Assembly (NCBI RefSeq): GCF_022549775.1
Contig: NZ_JAKZGP010000049.1
Coordinates: 1 to 38,315 of the forward strand
DNA length: 38,315 bases
Reading direction: 5' to 3'
DNA from: Belliella filtrata
GTDB lineage: Bacteria; Bacteroidota; Bacteroidia; Cytophagales; Cyclobacteriaceae
The notes beneath the pieces are model-generated. The model was not told the DNA's origin. It saw only the letters and a list, made by a program, of their open reading frames with translations, and ran no database searches. The translations under genes and the position numbers were made by a program. This document shows positions 1 through 8,013 of the stretch, piece by piece (the stretch's first letter is position 1; each line of letters begins with the position of its first letter).

Positions 1-124
1 TTTGCCGCCAGCTTCCTTCAGATTCCACTTCGCAATGGACACCCTTGCTCTTGGCTAGTGGTTGGCGATTACAAACCCCCACAGTGGACTTTCACCACCT
101 AGTTAGTTACCATGCACGGCACAC
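1..124 (-). mobile_element. 5' end of a group II intron (domain I, cut by window edge)
   Basis: Read on the minus strand from position 124, the sequence begins GTGTG, which fits the group II intron 5' consensus GUGYG. It continues with stretches I recognise from domain I of bacterial group II introns, such as GGTGGTGAAAGTCCAC and GAATCTGAAGGAAGC. The 5' boundary lies 8 bases beyond the stem of the rho-independent terminator at 133-156, the kind of site used by class C (terminator-targeting) introns. Only about 124 bases are present, so the reverse transcriptase and domains V/VI would lie outside the window. The subclass is inferred from the site, not shown. Confidence 0.7.
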
Positions 125-127
125 AAT

Positions 128-160
128 AAAAAGTCAGCCACCTTATGATGACTGACCCTT
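128..160 (-). terminator. Rho-independent terminator of the OmpA/TPR lipoprotein gene
   Basis: On the minus strand, GTCAGTCATC pairs with GGTGGCTGAC (10 pairs including two G-T) around an ATAA loop, followed by TTTTTATT. It starts shortly after the stop codon at 163-165, and the group II intron begins directly after the T-tract. Confidence 0.8.
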
Positions 161-162
161 TT

Positions 163-1956
163 TTACTTGAAAGCTTCCAAAAACTCTTGCTCTGCCCTGA
201 ACTTTTTGAAAATCAAATCATTCAAAGCACGCTCTCGGAGATACTCACTTCGTTCCACAGCTTTCTTAAGATTTTCGTACAATCTTGACCTGTCGTTTGA
301 AACAGCTGCAACCATAGCCAAACCATAGAATCCATAACCGTAGTTTCGATCTACTTGGACAGATTCCTCAAAGGACTCTGAAGCATTCTGATAGTCCTCT
401 GCTAGAAAATAGGCTAACCCTTTATTAAATAAGTTGTGCTGGTTTTCAGGTGCTCTATTTAAGCGAATAGTGGCGAGTTTATAATCTCCATTAATGATAT
501 CTATAGCACCTCTCAAACCTTCATTGAACCTCAAGAAATCATTCGTTTCATCTCTTTCAAGTGAAGATGCTTCTGAAATTGCTACATAAGCTTCAAAATA
601 ATCTCCACGCAGCAAAAAGGCCTGACCAAGATTATGGAAAGCGTAGGACGTTGCATTCATTCGATTGGCTTGTCTGAAATGCGACATGGCCTTTGTGATC
701 AATTGATTCTTCTCCTTATGATTCAATTCTCTTTGCGCCAAATTGAGATAAACTACCCCCAAATTGTTTTGAGCCAATTCAGAATCATGAATTTCAACAA
801 GTTTTGAATAAATCCTCTCTTTCTCGCTTAGCCTTGAAGCCAATTCACCGGCATAAATCAATTGCTCTTTGGTCAATGTATTGATAGATTTCCCATCTTG
901 TAATAATCGATGAACATTTGCAGCTACCTCAGGATCTGAAAAACCAGTATTCTCATAGGTCACTTCAATTTTCGCCACCCTCAACTTTGGAAAAAGATCT
1001 CTAGAAACTTTTGCGTAGCTCGAAAGTCTTTGTAATTCTCGAAGCTGGGTATCAAATGCTTTATCACTCAGGATAACATTATAGATCTCTTCTTTTTGAG
1101 TAGAGGTAATGCCTTCATAATCACCCAAGAGGACCCTGAGATCAAACCAGTCTTGATTTCTATGACTTGAAGTAACTTGGACATTTGGGTTATTGACCAA
1201 GGTTCTTACACGCTGTCTGGCTGATTCACCTCTTTGTTGAGCTAGACTAGGCTTGTTCAATTCCTGACTTTCGAATGAATGAATACCCACCACATTAATT
1301 TTTTTCAATACTTTCCCAGACGCTATCAGGCTCACTATTGGTTCTCCATCTTCACCTATCAAGCTCCCTGCGTCCAACATACTGCTCCCTTGTCCAAACT
1401 TGACAGTGTGAACTTTGATGATCTCTCTTTGTAGATCCGAAAAATCAGATTTCATATATACACCAATAGGTGGAATTGGCTCATCAGGTGTAACTTGACC
1501 TACTCTTGCCAATAAAGGTGTAGTATAAAGCCCATCAGCAACTTTCTTAGAAGTAACATTTCTGGCATCTCCCTTTTGCATAACCAAACCCTTGACGATC
1601 AACTCACCCGATTCCATTCCAGGTAAATATGGAAAAACGAAATCTGCGTCAATTTTTGCTTGATTGACTACTTTCGTGTAAGTTCCATCAAAAGCCACTA
1701 TCTCCGCTAACCTCAAAGCACCTTCACCATAGCTATACTCTGGATATAGCAAAATTTTCACATCACTTTTAAGATATTGCAAAGGTATCGCACCTTCCAA
1801 CTTGAACCTTACCGAATCCCTGTGCATGGTCAAGGCCTGAGGTTTTGCGACAATTCCATCCAGAAGGTTATCAAATTTGCTTAACTTTGGGCTGCAATTT
1901 GACAGTAAGACAGCAATTAGCAATGCTTTAGAAATATTTCTTATTAATCTAAACAT
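163..1956 (-). CDS. Lipoprotein with OmpA-like segment and C-terminal TPR repeats
   Basis: The 597-aa product starts with a short basic and hydrophobic signal and a lipobox-like LSNC with Cys21 as the candidate lipidated residue; Asn at -1 is unusual. Residues about 175-275 resemble an OmpA/peptidoglycan-binding fold: a beta-alpha pattern ending in a GIHSF strand and an SLAQQRGESARQRV helix, like the LS-RA helix of OmpA domains. Residues about 390-590 are helical TPR-type repeats (for example the A-N-L-G-V-Y and A-F-H-N-L-G-Q-A segments). A periplasm-facing outer-membrane scaffold is an inference; no specific function is known to me. It is transcribed alone, divergent from the PspC gene, and ends in a strong terminator. 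Confidence 0.7.
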   Translation of the reverse strand: MFRLIRNISKALLIAVLLSNCSPKLSKFDNLLDGIVAKPQALTMHRDSVRFKLEGAIPLQYLKSDVKILLYPEYSYGEGALRLAEIVAFDGTYTKVVNQAKIDADFVFPYLPGMESGELIVKGLVMQKGDARNVTSKKVADGLYTTPLLARVGQVTPDEPIPPIGVYMKSDFSDLQREIIKVHTVKFGQGSSMLDAGSLIGEDGEPIVSLIASGKVLKKINVVGIHSFESQELNKPSLAQQRGESARQRVRTLVNNPNVQVTSSHRNQDWFDLRVLLGDYEGITSTQKEEIYNVILSDKAFDTQLRELQRLSSYAKVSRDLFPKLRVAKIEVTYENTGFSDPEVAANVHRLLQDGKSINTLTKEQLIYAGELASRLSEKERIYSKLVEIHDSELAQNNLGVVYLNLAQRELNHKEKNQLITKAMSHFRQANRMNATSYAFHNLGQAFLLRGDYFEAYVAISEASSLERDETNDFLRFNEGLRGAIDIINGDYKLATIRLNRAPENQHNLFNKGLAYFLAEDYQNASESFEESVQVDRNYGYGFYGLAMVAAVSNDRSRLYENLKKAVERSEYLRERALNDLIFKKFRAEQEFLEAFK

Positions 1957-2036
1957 ATTGGCATTAAAATAGATTACTCCAATTATTGTTATAACTTTAT
2001 TATATTGATTTTAAATCACTCTAACTCAAATACATC

Positions 2037-2255
2037 ATGAATAAACTAAAGCTCTTTTTTGAGGATCGTGCCTTCGGTGTTTGTTCCAGACTTGGAGAGA
2101 AGCTAAACTTCCCTATCGATAGCATTCGCCTCTTCTTCATCTATAGCTCATTCATCACGCTAGGCTCTCCAGTGATCATGTATATCATTATGGCCATGAC
2201 CATGAAAATCCGTAAATATTTTAGAAAAATGAATAACCCTGTACTTTTTGATTAA
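2037..2255 (+). CDS. PspC-domain family small membrane protein
   Basis: The 72-aa product follows the PspC layout: a short basic N-terminus, a motif like 'GVCSRLGEKLNFPIDSIRL' (compare the usual GVCGGLAEYFGIDPTLVRL), then one hydrophobic helix at about residues 32-55 and a basic tail. PspC domains belong to envelope-stress proteins, but in Bacteroidota they also occur as short stand-alone proteins of unknown role. The gene is monocistronic; its stop overlaps by 4 bases the stop of the convergent glycosyltransferase gene. It is shorter than most PspC proteins but complete for the domain. Confidence 0.8.
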   Translation: MNKLKLFFEDRAFGVCSRLGEKLNFPIDSIRLFFIYSSFITLGSPVIMYIIMAMTMKIRKYFRKMNNPVLFD

Positions 2256-3253
2256 AGTTGAGTGTAAGTCTTTTTTCTTTTGATATAGTAGAGCCAAAGA
2301 ATTGAGGTCTTTTTATCAGTCGATACAGCGGGCAACTTTAATGCCACATCTTTGTTTAAACTTTTATTTTTGATCTTAAAGAAACCTAGGTGAGATCCAA
2401 GGACAGAGATTGCATCTTTTGCTTTTCCTTGAAATAAAAAAACTGTGGAAGCAATCAAGTCCAAAACAACCCTTATCAGGTAAACGAATAAGAAATTCAC
2501 CGTAGTTTTGTTTTTGTATAATGTCAAAAGTGAATTTCTGAAATTTAAGTAAGTTTTTTTGGGGCTAGACCGGGATAAGGTACCTCCTCCTAAATGCTTT
2601 ACTTCTACCTTACCTAAATAATAAATCTCTTTTTTCAAACTCCTCAATCTCCAGCACAAATCAATCTCTTCCATGTGGGCAAAAAATCTATCATCAAAAC
2701 CTCCTACTAAATGATAGTCTATGGCTTTTATTGCCATACAAGCTCCCGAAGACCAATCCACTAGCGAAACATCATCGTATTGCCCTGAATCTCTTTCAAT
2801 AGTATTGAAGATTCTTCCTCTACAATATGGATATCCTAAACTATCTATAAATCCTCCACCCGCGCCAGCATAATCAAAATACCCCGATTGTAAAGCTGAG
2901 GTGATTTTAGGCTGAACACTACTCCCTAATGGCTTAGACTTCAAGAATTCAACCAAGTCTACATCCCAACTGGAGGTGACTTCCACATCCGAATTCAACA
3001 AAATGTAAAATTCATATTGCCCCTCGACCAACTTTAGTGCTTCATTGTACCCTCCTGCAAAACCAGTATTGGAAGGCATCGAAAGGATTTGAACGCTTGG
3101 GAAATTCAACTCTAAAAATGCTACAGATCCATCTGAGCTTGCATTATCAGCTACAATTATGGGATATGAAGAGTGTAATAAAACAGAAGGAAGAAACCTT
3201 TTCAGCATTTCTTCCCCGTTAAAATTCAATATGACTATGGCAGCCTCCTGCAT
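2252..3253 (-). CDS. Family 2 glycosyltransferase (rhamnosyltransferase-like)
   Basis: The 333-aa product has a GT-A fold of GT2 type: an N-terminal IVILNFNG strand, DNASSDGS at 36-43, NTGFAGGYN at 62-70, a DXD-like NSDVEV at 87-92, and a downstream GGFDDRFFAHMEEIDLCWR acceptor/base segment. This pattern is typical of WbbL-like transferases that add rhamnose or similar sugars to surface polysaccharide or lipid-linked sugars; the substrate cannot be read. A hydrophobic segment follows at about 258-280, so it may sit at the membrane. I chose ATG at 3253 rather than the TTG one codon upstream: it overlaps the ybaB stop as TGATG, which suggests translational coupling. Confidence 0.88.
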   Translation of the reverse strand: MQEAAIVILNFNGEEMLKRFLPSVLLHSSYPIIVADNASSDGSVAFLELNFPSVQILSMPSNTGFAGGYNEALKLVEGQYEFYILLNSDVEVTSSWDVDLVEFLKSKPLGSSVQPKITSALQSGYFDYAGAGGGFIDSLGYPYCRGRIFNTIERDSGQYDDVSLVDWSSGACMAIKAIDYHLVGGFDDRFFAHMEEIDLCWRLRSLKKEIYYLGKVEVKHLGGGTLSRSSPKKTYLNFRNSLLTLYKNKTTVNFLFVYLIRVVLDLIASTVFLFQGKAKDAISVLGSHLGFFKIKNKSLNKDVALKLPAVSTDKKTSILWLYYIKRKKTYTQL

Positions 3254-3585
3254 CAAAACATACTGCCTAAATCCATCCCTGGGATATTGGGCAACATTCC
3301 GTCAGTTGCTGCTTTCATCTCATCTTTGATTTTGAATTCAATGGCTTCCAATGCTTTGTTGGTAGCCGCTACGGTAAGGTCAGCCAACATCTCTTTATCA
3401 TTAGGGTTGACCAAGGATTCGTCCATTTCTATGCTGAGAACCTTCCTGTGACCATTCACTGTCACACGCACCATTCCAGCTCCAGCTTCACCTGAAGCTG
3501 TCAAATGCACCAGCCTAGCTTGCGTCTCTTTGATCTTGCCCTGCGCTTCCTTCACCTTATTCATGATATTCATGAAATCAAACAT
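3253..3585 (-). CDS. ybaB: YbaB/EbfC family nucleoid-associated protein
   Basis: The 110-aa length and content match the YbaB/EbfC family, which forms small dimers that bind DNA and is usually found beside dnaX-recR. Visible features are the N-terminal helix with 'MNKVKEAQGKIKETQARL', the strand-forming middle 'GAGMVRVTVNGHRKVLSIEMDESL' and the C-terminal helix ending in a Met/Pro/Gly-rich tail. Here the neighbour is a glycosyltransferase, not recR. The gene is first in a two-gene unit with a consensus promoter just upstream (3620-3648). Confidence 0.92.
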   Translation of the reverse strand: MFDFMNIMNKVKEAQGKIKETQARLVHLTASGEAGAGMVRVTVNGHRKVLSIEMDESLVNPNDKEMLADLTVAATNKALEAIEFKIKDEMKAATDGMLPNIPGMDLGSMF

Positions 3586-3619
3586 ATCTAATTCTTTTAT
3601 AGGATGTACTTATTGTGTA

Positions 3620-3648
3620 CAAATATAAGATTTTTCTAATTCTGCCAA
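3620..3648 (-). promoter_or_regulatory. Promoter of ybaB-glycosyltransferase unit
   Basis: On the minus strand there is TTG, an 18-base spacer and TATATTTG, matching the Bacteroidota -33/-7 consensus (TTG, TAnnTTTG). It lies 35 bases upstream of the ybaB start codon. Confidence 0.65.
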
Positions 3649-3807
3649 CAAGTAGGCAAAACCAAATAAAATTTACCTAAATAAATTTCATAAATATAAA
3701 ATTTTAATTTTAAAAAAATATCAATAATTTAATCTTAAAAACCAAACTTTTACCACATAATATCAGTATATTAATGGTATTGAAACAATTAAATCATTGA
3801 AGTACCC

Positions 3808-4089
3808 ATGAAAACCATTGAAAAAATCGAGAAAGAAGAAATCAAAAATCTGTCCTTCAAGAAGGGGGAGGTTCTAACCAGTGCGGAAGATATCAAAAAA
3901 AGGTGGAGTGATCTTTATAGAGCTCAGGCATTGGGTAATTTACTACAAAACAAAGTACAAATCACATTCGAAACAACAGACGAAAAAACTTACAAAGTAG
4001 ACACCACAATCTGGGCTGTAGGGCAAGACTTCGTATCTCTGAAAGGTGGTATTCACATCCCCGTCTCTGCAATCCATGAAGTGAATTAA
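3808..4089 (+). CDS. Small protein of unknown function
   Basis: I do not recognise this 93-aa protein. It has a charged, helical N-terminal half (about residues 1-50, with KKRWSDLYRAQALGNLL) and a strand-rich C-terminal half (VQITFETTDEKTYKVDTTIWAV and GGIHIPVSAIHEV) that could be a small beta barrel. It has no signal peptide or membrane segment, so it is probably cytoplasmic. The upstream 140 bases are very AT-rich. It is monocistronic and convergent with hisS, with the shared hairpin at 4235-4271 about 145 bases downstream. The codon pattern and the clean start support a real gene. Confidence 0.7.
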   Translation: MKTIEKIEKEEIKNLSFKKGEVLTSAEDIKKRWSDLYRAQALGNLLQNKVQITFETTDEKTYKVDTTIWAVGQDFVSLKGGIHIPVSAIHEVN

Positions 4090-4234
4090 AAGAAAAATCG
4101 AAAGCCTGATAGCTAAGAAAGTTTAATATTCAAAATAACACGTGGGCTCAGCGAAACTTTTAACACAACATAGTGTACTATAAAACTACAAATCCACTCA
4201 TTGTCTTGTAAAACAAGGCTATTAAACAACAATT

Positions 4235-4271
4235 AAAGAAGCCTGACATTTCAAATTTGTCAGGCTTCTTT
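4235..4271 (-). terminator. Terminator of hisS (symmetrical hairpin)
   Basis: AAAGAAGCCTGACA at 4235-4248 pairs perfectly with TGTCAGGCTTCTTT at 4258-4271, a 14-bp stem with a 9-base loop. It begins 3 bases after the hisS stop codon. The A/T arms mean it could also end transcripts from the convergent gene at 3808. Confidence 0.85.
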
Positions 4272-4274
4272 AGC

Positions 4275-5645
4275 TTATGATTTCACCGCTTGAATTGCTT
4301 CTTCTATTGATAAAGTAGTCTGCTCACCAGTCTTAAGGTCTTTTAAACTCACCTTATTACTATTGATCTCCTCAGACCCAAGTACAATCACATAAGGTAT
4401 CTGCTTTTTATCTGCGTAGGTGAATTGTTTTTTAATCTTTGCAAGATCTGGGTAGAGCTCAGATTCAACACCAGAATTTCTCAAAGCTGCCAATACTCGC
4501 AAACCGTAACTTACTCCTTCTTCATCAAAATAGGTAACCAAAACCTTTGTTCCTTCTAGCTGATCCTTTGGGAAAAGGTCAAGTTCTTCTAGTACATCAT
4601 AGATTCTGTCCACACCAAAAGAAAACCCAACACCTGAAACGCCTTCCAAACCAAAAACACCCGTCAAGTTATCATACCTACCACCTCCACTTACAGAACC
4701 GATAGACACCTTGTTAACCTTAACTTCAAAAATGGCACCTGTGTAATAAGATAGACCTCTGGCCAAAACCACATCAAAATCCACATAAGTTTCATCCGAA
4801 CCATAGCTCGCCAACAAATCAAGCACACTTTGCAACTCCTCTATCCCTTTGATTCCAACCTCAGAGGAACTCAAAAAATCCTTAAGGAAGGACAATTTCT
4901 CTTGATTACTTCCTTTTAAATCTATAATCGGTTGAAGCTTTTCGATATCCTTTGGGTCAAAACCCCTACTAACCAATTCCTCTTGAACTTTTCCCCATCC
5001 AATTTTATCTAATTTATCTATGGCTACACATAATTCTGATTCCCTTCCTGGTACACCGATTACTTCCGCAAGTCCTGCAAGAACCTTTCTATTGTTCAGT
5101 TTGATGCTATAATCCTTCAGTCCCAATTTGGAAAAAACTCTCTTGATCATCAGCAAAATCTCCAACTCACAAACCAAACTATCTGTACCAACTACATCTG
5201 CATCACATTGATAAAACTCTCTGTACCTTCCTCGCTGTGGCCTATCAGCCCTCCAAACAGGCTGAATCTGATATCTCTTAAAAGGATAAGTCACCTCATT
5301 CCTATTCATCACTACATACCTTGCGAAGGGAACAGTAAGATCATAACGCAATCCTTTCTCTGACACTTTTGATAAAGTAGCAACTGCACCTGACTCAAGG
5401 TCTTGAGGACTTACATCTTTTAGATAATCCCCACTATTTAGTATTTTGAAAAGCAATTGATCTCCTTCATCCCCATATTTACCTGTCAAAGTGCTTAAAT
5501 TCTCCATCGCTGGTGTCTCCAGCTGCTGAAAGCCAAACAATTTGAAAGTATCTTTGATTATATCAAAAATGTAGTTTCTTCGAGCCATTTGTAATGGACC
5601 AAAATCACGTGTACCTTTTGGAAGACTTGGTTTTTTAATTGCCAT
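4275..5645 (-). CDS. hisS: Histidyl-tRNA synthetase
   Basis: This class II aminoacyl-tRNA synthetase charges tRNA-His in the cytoplasm. The 456-aa product shows the N-terminal 'KGTRDFGP', motif 2 with RADRPQRGRYREFYQCD (132-148), the histidine-binding LARGLSYYTG (294-303), motif 3-like SGGGRYD (319-325) and a C-terminal anticodon-binding domain ending in a KVSLKDLKTGEQ strand. An in-frame ATG 14 codons upstream is rejected because a consensus -7 box (5666-5673) lies between the two starts, and family members begin near PKGTRDF. The gene is monocistronic. Confidence 0.96.
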   Translation of the reverse strand: MAIKKPSLPKGTRDFGPLQMARRNYIFDIIKDTFKLFGFQQLETPAMENLSTLTGKYGDEGDQLLFKILNSGDYLKDVSPQDLESGAVATLSKVSEKGLRYDLTVPFARYVVMNRNEVTYPFKRYQIQPVWRADRPQRGRYREFYQCDADVVGTDSLVCELEILLMIKRVFSKLGLKDYSIKLNNRKVLAGLAEVIGVPGRESELCVAIDKLDKIGWGKVQEELVSRGFDPKDIEKLQPIIDLKGSNQEKLSFLKDFLSSSEVGIKGIEELQSVLDLLASYGSDETYVDFDVVLARGLSYYTGAIFEVKVNKVSIGSVSGGGRYDNLTGVFGLEGVSGVGFSFGVDRIYDVLEELDLFPKDQLEGTKVLVTYFDEEGVSYGLRVLAALRNSGVESELYPDLAKIKKQFTYADKKQIPYVIVLGSEEINSNKVSLKDLKTGEQTTLSIEEAIQAVKS

Positions 5646-5665
5646 GAATAGGATATTTTTTTTGA

Positions 5666-5673
5666 CAAAGTTA
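5666..5673 (-). promoter_or_regulatory. -7 promoter box of hisS
   Basis: TAACTTTG on the minus strand matches TAnnTTTG, with a TTG 15 bases further upstream. It sits 20 bases before ATG 5645, which fixes the hisS start. Confidence 0.6.
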
Positions 5674-5736
5674 ACAGAAGCTAACAAACAATTAAAAATA
5701 TTACCACTAAAACAGGGGCAATTCAGAATTTTATAT

Positions 5737-5744
5737 TAATTTTG
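5737..5744 (+). promoter_or_regulatory. -7 promoter box of the 45-aa protein gene
   Basis: TAATTTTG followed by CGCTTC matches the Bacteroidota -7 consensus. No clear TTG at -33 is seen. The box is 34 bases upstream of ATG 5779. Confidence 0.55.
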
Positions 5745-5778
5745 CGCTTCATTTGAGATCATATAAACAGATAATACG

Positions 5779-5916
5779 ATGGCTGTTACTACATTAAAAA
5801 GAAAATTAAGAAGAAAAAGACAAGCTCAGAATACAAGAGTTATCAAAATCAAACAATTGAGTGCCAAGCCGGTAATCAAAAATGTTGATGTAGAAGAATT
5901 GAAGAAAAACTTCTAA
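5779..5916 (+). CDS. 45-aa strongly basic small protein
   Basis: The frame runs from ATG 5779 to TAA 5916 and encodes MAVTTLKRKLRRKRQAQ, then a middle with KIKQLSAKPVIKNVDVEELKKNF. The N-terminal third is rich in Lys and Arg, while the C-terminal end is mixed-charge and helical. It has its own -7 box (5737) and a strong terminator directly after the stop (5947), so it looks like a real, separately expressed gene. The basic tract suggests binding to nucleic acid or ribosomes, which is inference only; I cannot name a family. It lies between hisS and the metallophosphoesterase gene. Confidence 0.75.
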   Translation: MAVTTLKRKLRRKRQAQNTRVIKIKQLSAKPVIKNVDVEELKKNF

Positions 5917-5946
5917 GCATGAGACTTGAAAATTTTCTAAAGAAAT

Positions 5947-5979
5947 AAAAAAGGTAGCGATCACATCGTTACCTTTTTT
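5947..5979 (+). terminator. Terminator between convergent genes
   Basis: AAAAAAGGTAGCGA pairs with TCGTTACCTTTTTT around a 5-base loop, giving a 14-bp stem with one G-T pair. The A and T arms allow action in both directions, for the 45-aa gene and the minus-strand phosphoesterase. Confidence 0.85.
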
Positions 5980-6039
5980 ATTATTCTCCAATCCTCAAAA
6001 CCCTGAAGCTTTGATAAGTTTGCAGTGAACTGGATTCTT

Positions 6040-6543
6040 TTACAACACACCTCTTTTACCAAGCTCAATCACTTTGAGATTTTTCAACTTTCCAGCCTCT
6101 ATATCAAAAGTCAACATTGTCCTCATCACATGAAACCCATGTCTACCTATAGCTCCAGGATTCATGTAGATACAATTGGTGGTCGCATCATACATAACTT
6201 TACAAATATGAGAGTGTCCACAGACAAAAAGTTGACTTTTATGATCTGTAATTTTCTTCTTTACACCTTTAGCATACCTTGGTGGCTTCCCTCCTATGTG
6301 CAGCATCCCGACCTTCAGCCCTTCAAGCTCAAACCAGAGCTCATCTGGATAAGTTGACCTTGCAAGCTCATCATCTATATTACCTGTCACGATCCTGTGA
6401 ACTTTGTCTTGAGGCAAGACATTCAAGATTGTCAAATCTCCAATGTCTCCCGCATGCCATATTTCGTCTACATTTCTCAGATGCTCCACTATAGCTTCAT
6501 CCATATAGCTATGCGAATCCGATATCAATCCTATTCTTTTCAA
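6040..6543 (-). CDS. YfcE/MJ0936-type metallophosphoesterase
   Basis: The 167-aa product carries the full calcineurin-like metal site: D9-x-H11 (SDSH), GD at 32-33 (HAGDIGD), GN at 54-55 (TGNIDD), H82 (MLHIGG) and GHSH at 109-112, then NPGAIGRHG. Small members of this family are Mn-dependent phosphodiesterases; the natural substrate is generally unknown. I chose the TTG start at 6543 because the homologous N-terminus is M-K-R-I-G-L-I-S-D and a -7 box TATTTTTG lies at 6564-6571. Longer in-frame starts up to 6684 would add about 47 residues that the family lacks. Confidence 0.85.
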   Translation of the reverse strand: MKRIGLISDSHSYMDEAIVEHLRNVDEIWHAGDIGDLTILNVLPQDKVHRIVTGNIDDELARSTYPDELWFELEGLKVGMLHIGGKPPRYAKGVKKKITDHKSQLFVCGHSHICKVMYDATTNCIYMNPGAIGRHGFHVMRTMLTFDIEAGKLKNLKVIELGKRGVL

Positions 6544-6563
6544 ATGTGTATTTTTTAGATTTT

Positions 6564-6571
6564 CAAAAATA
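6564..6571 (-). promoter_or_regulatory. -7 promoter box of the metallophosphoesterase gene
   Basis: TATTTTTG on the minus strand fits TAnnTTTG and lies 20 bases before the proposed TTG start at 6543. No clear -33 element is seen. Confidence 0.45.
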
Positions 6572-6749
6572 CTAATTTCCTTAAGTAGACCGAATGAAAT
6601 GATAAAGCAATCCAAACACTTCATGTTTGAAATCCATAATTTTGGAAAAAGCATGCAATAATGATCAAAATAAAGGCTAAACATCCTGATTCAGTTTTGG
6701 AATTGCCCGATTACTTTCTATTTTTACGCACGAAAATTTTGACAAAGAA

Positions 6750-7730
6750 ATGAGAGTTATACAATTCAGAGAAGCATTAAGAGAAGCCATGTCAGAAGAA
6801 ATGAGACGCGACAAAAACGTGTTTCTCATGGGAGAAGAAGTGGCAGAATATAACGGAGCATACAAAGTATCTCAAGGCATGTTGGACGAATTTGGACCTG
6901 AAAGAGTCTATGACACACCGATAGCTGAATTAGGTTTCTCCGGCTTGGGAGTTGGAGCTGCTATGAACGGCTTGAGGCCAATCATCGAGTTCATGACCTT
7001 CAACTTTTCTCTTGTTGCAATTGACCAAATCATCAACTCTGCGGCTAAAATGTACGCTATGTCAGGCGGCGCGTACAATGTACCAATTGTATTTAGAGGT
7101 GCAACAGGAAATGCAGGTCAATTAGGTGCTACACACTCTTCAAATTTCGAAAACTGGTTTGCAAATACTCCAGGTCTAAAAGTGGTAGTCCCATCTAACC
7201 CTTTCGATGCAAAAGGTCTTTTGAAAGCCTCTATCAGAGACAATGATCCTGTGATCTTCATGGAATCTGAACTGATGTACGGTGATAAAGGAGAAGTCCC
7301 TGAGGGAGAATACCTTCTTCCGATAGGTGTGGCTGATATCAAGCGAAAAGGTAAAGATGTTACCATCGTTTCTTTTGGTAAAATGATGAAAGTAGCACTA
7401 GAATCTGCTGAAGAACTGGCTAAAGACGGTATTGAAGCTGAAGTGATAGATTTAAGGACAGTGAGACCTATAGACTATGCCACTGTGGTAGAATCTGTGA
7501 AGAAAACCAACAGATGTGTAGTCATAGAAGAAGCTAACCCTATTGCTGCAATTTCTTCTGAAATAACTTACCACTTACAAAGAAATGCATTTGACTACTT
7601 GGATGCACCTGTGATTAGGGTCAATTCTATGGATATCCCTTTGAGTTATGCCCCTACTTATATCGATGCAACCTTACCAAATGTAGCTAGAACTTTGGAA
7701 GCTGTAAAGCAAGTAATGTACAAGAAGTAA
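6750..7730 (+). CDS. pdhB: Pyruvate dehydrogenase E1 component, beta subunit
   Basis: The 326-aa product is a full-length E1 beta chain of the alpha2-beta2 type. It contains the N-terminal 'FREALREAMSEEMRRDKNVFLMGEEV', the TPP-contacting Glu60 in PIAELGFSG, the SAAKMYAMSGG segment and the C-terminal transketolase domain with TVRPIDYATVVESVKKTNRCVVIEE. It works in the cytoplasm to decarboxylate pyruvate and pass acetyl groups to E2. Neither the alpha subunit nor E2/E3 lies next to it, so it is monocistronic here. A weak promoter (TTTTG, 19-base spacer, TATTTTTA) lies just upstream. A branched-chain 2-oxoacid substrate is less likely but not excluded. Confidence 0.93.
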   Translation: MRVIQFREALREAMSEEMRRDKNVFLMGEEVAEYNGAYKVSQGMLDEFGPERVYDTPIAELGFSGLGVGAAMNGLRPIIEFMTFNFSLVAIDQIINSAAKMYAMSGGAYNVPIVFRGATGNAGQLGATHSSNFENWFANTPGLKVVVPSNPFDAKGLLKASIRDNDPVIFMESELMYGDKGEVPEGEYLLPIGVADIKRKGKDVTIVSFGKMMKVALESAEELAKDGIEAEVIDLRTVRPIDYATVVESVKKTNRCVVIEEANPIAAISSEITYHLQRNAFDYLDAPVIRVNSMDIPLSYAPTYIDATLPNVARTLEAVKQVMYKK

Positions 7731-7750
7731 TACAACTATTTACAAAACAT

Positions 7751-7793
7751 AAAAAAGGCCGACCCGATCACATTGATTGGGTTGGCTTTTTTT
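7751..7793 (+). terminator. Terminator of pdhB
   Basis: AAAAAAGGCCGACCCGATCA pairs with TGATTGGGTTGGCTTTTTT (one bulged G, G-T pairs) and is followed by T residues, 20 bases after the pdhB stop. Confidence 0.85.
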
Positions 7794-7959
7794 ATTCAAA
7801 TTATTAAACCCTTTTATTGCCAATTTCTACAAACACCTCTTAGAAAATGAAAAATCTTAAATCAACTTTTAAAATAAACTGTCCTATTCAAATTAAAAGT
7901 TACTCACCCCCCTTTACTATTGACGTTTTTTTGAGCAATCTAGTACCGCATAAAAATGA

Positions 7960-7994
7960 AAAGAGGCTATCAGAATTATCCTGACAGCCTCTTT
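7960..7994 (-). terminator. Terminator of the outer-membrane beta-barrel gene
   Basis: AAAGAGGCTATCAG pairs with CTGACAGCCTCTTT with one mismatch. On the minus strand it follows the stop codon at 8014-8016 and is trailed by TTTTCATTTTT. Confidence 0.8.
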
Positions 7995-8013
7995 AAAATC
8001 AAGCTTTTGTACC

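Noticed and set aside
5646-5687. Longer hisS N-terminus starting at 5687
   Set aside because: The -7 box at 5666-5673 lies within it, and the family N-terminus begins near PKGTRDFGP.
5806-5991. 61-aa minus-strand frame
   Set aside because: It is antisense to the 45-aa basic protein gene and runs through its terminator.
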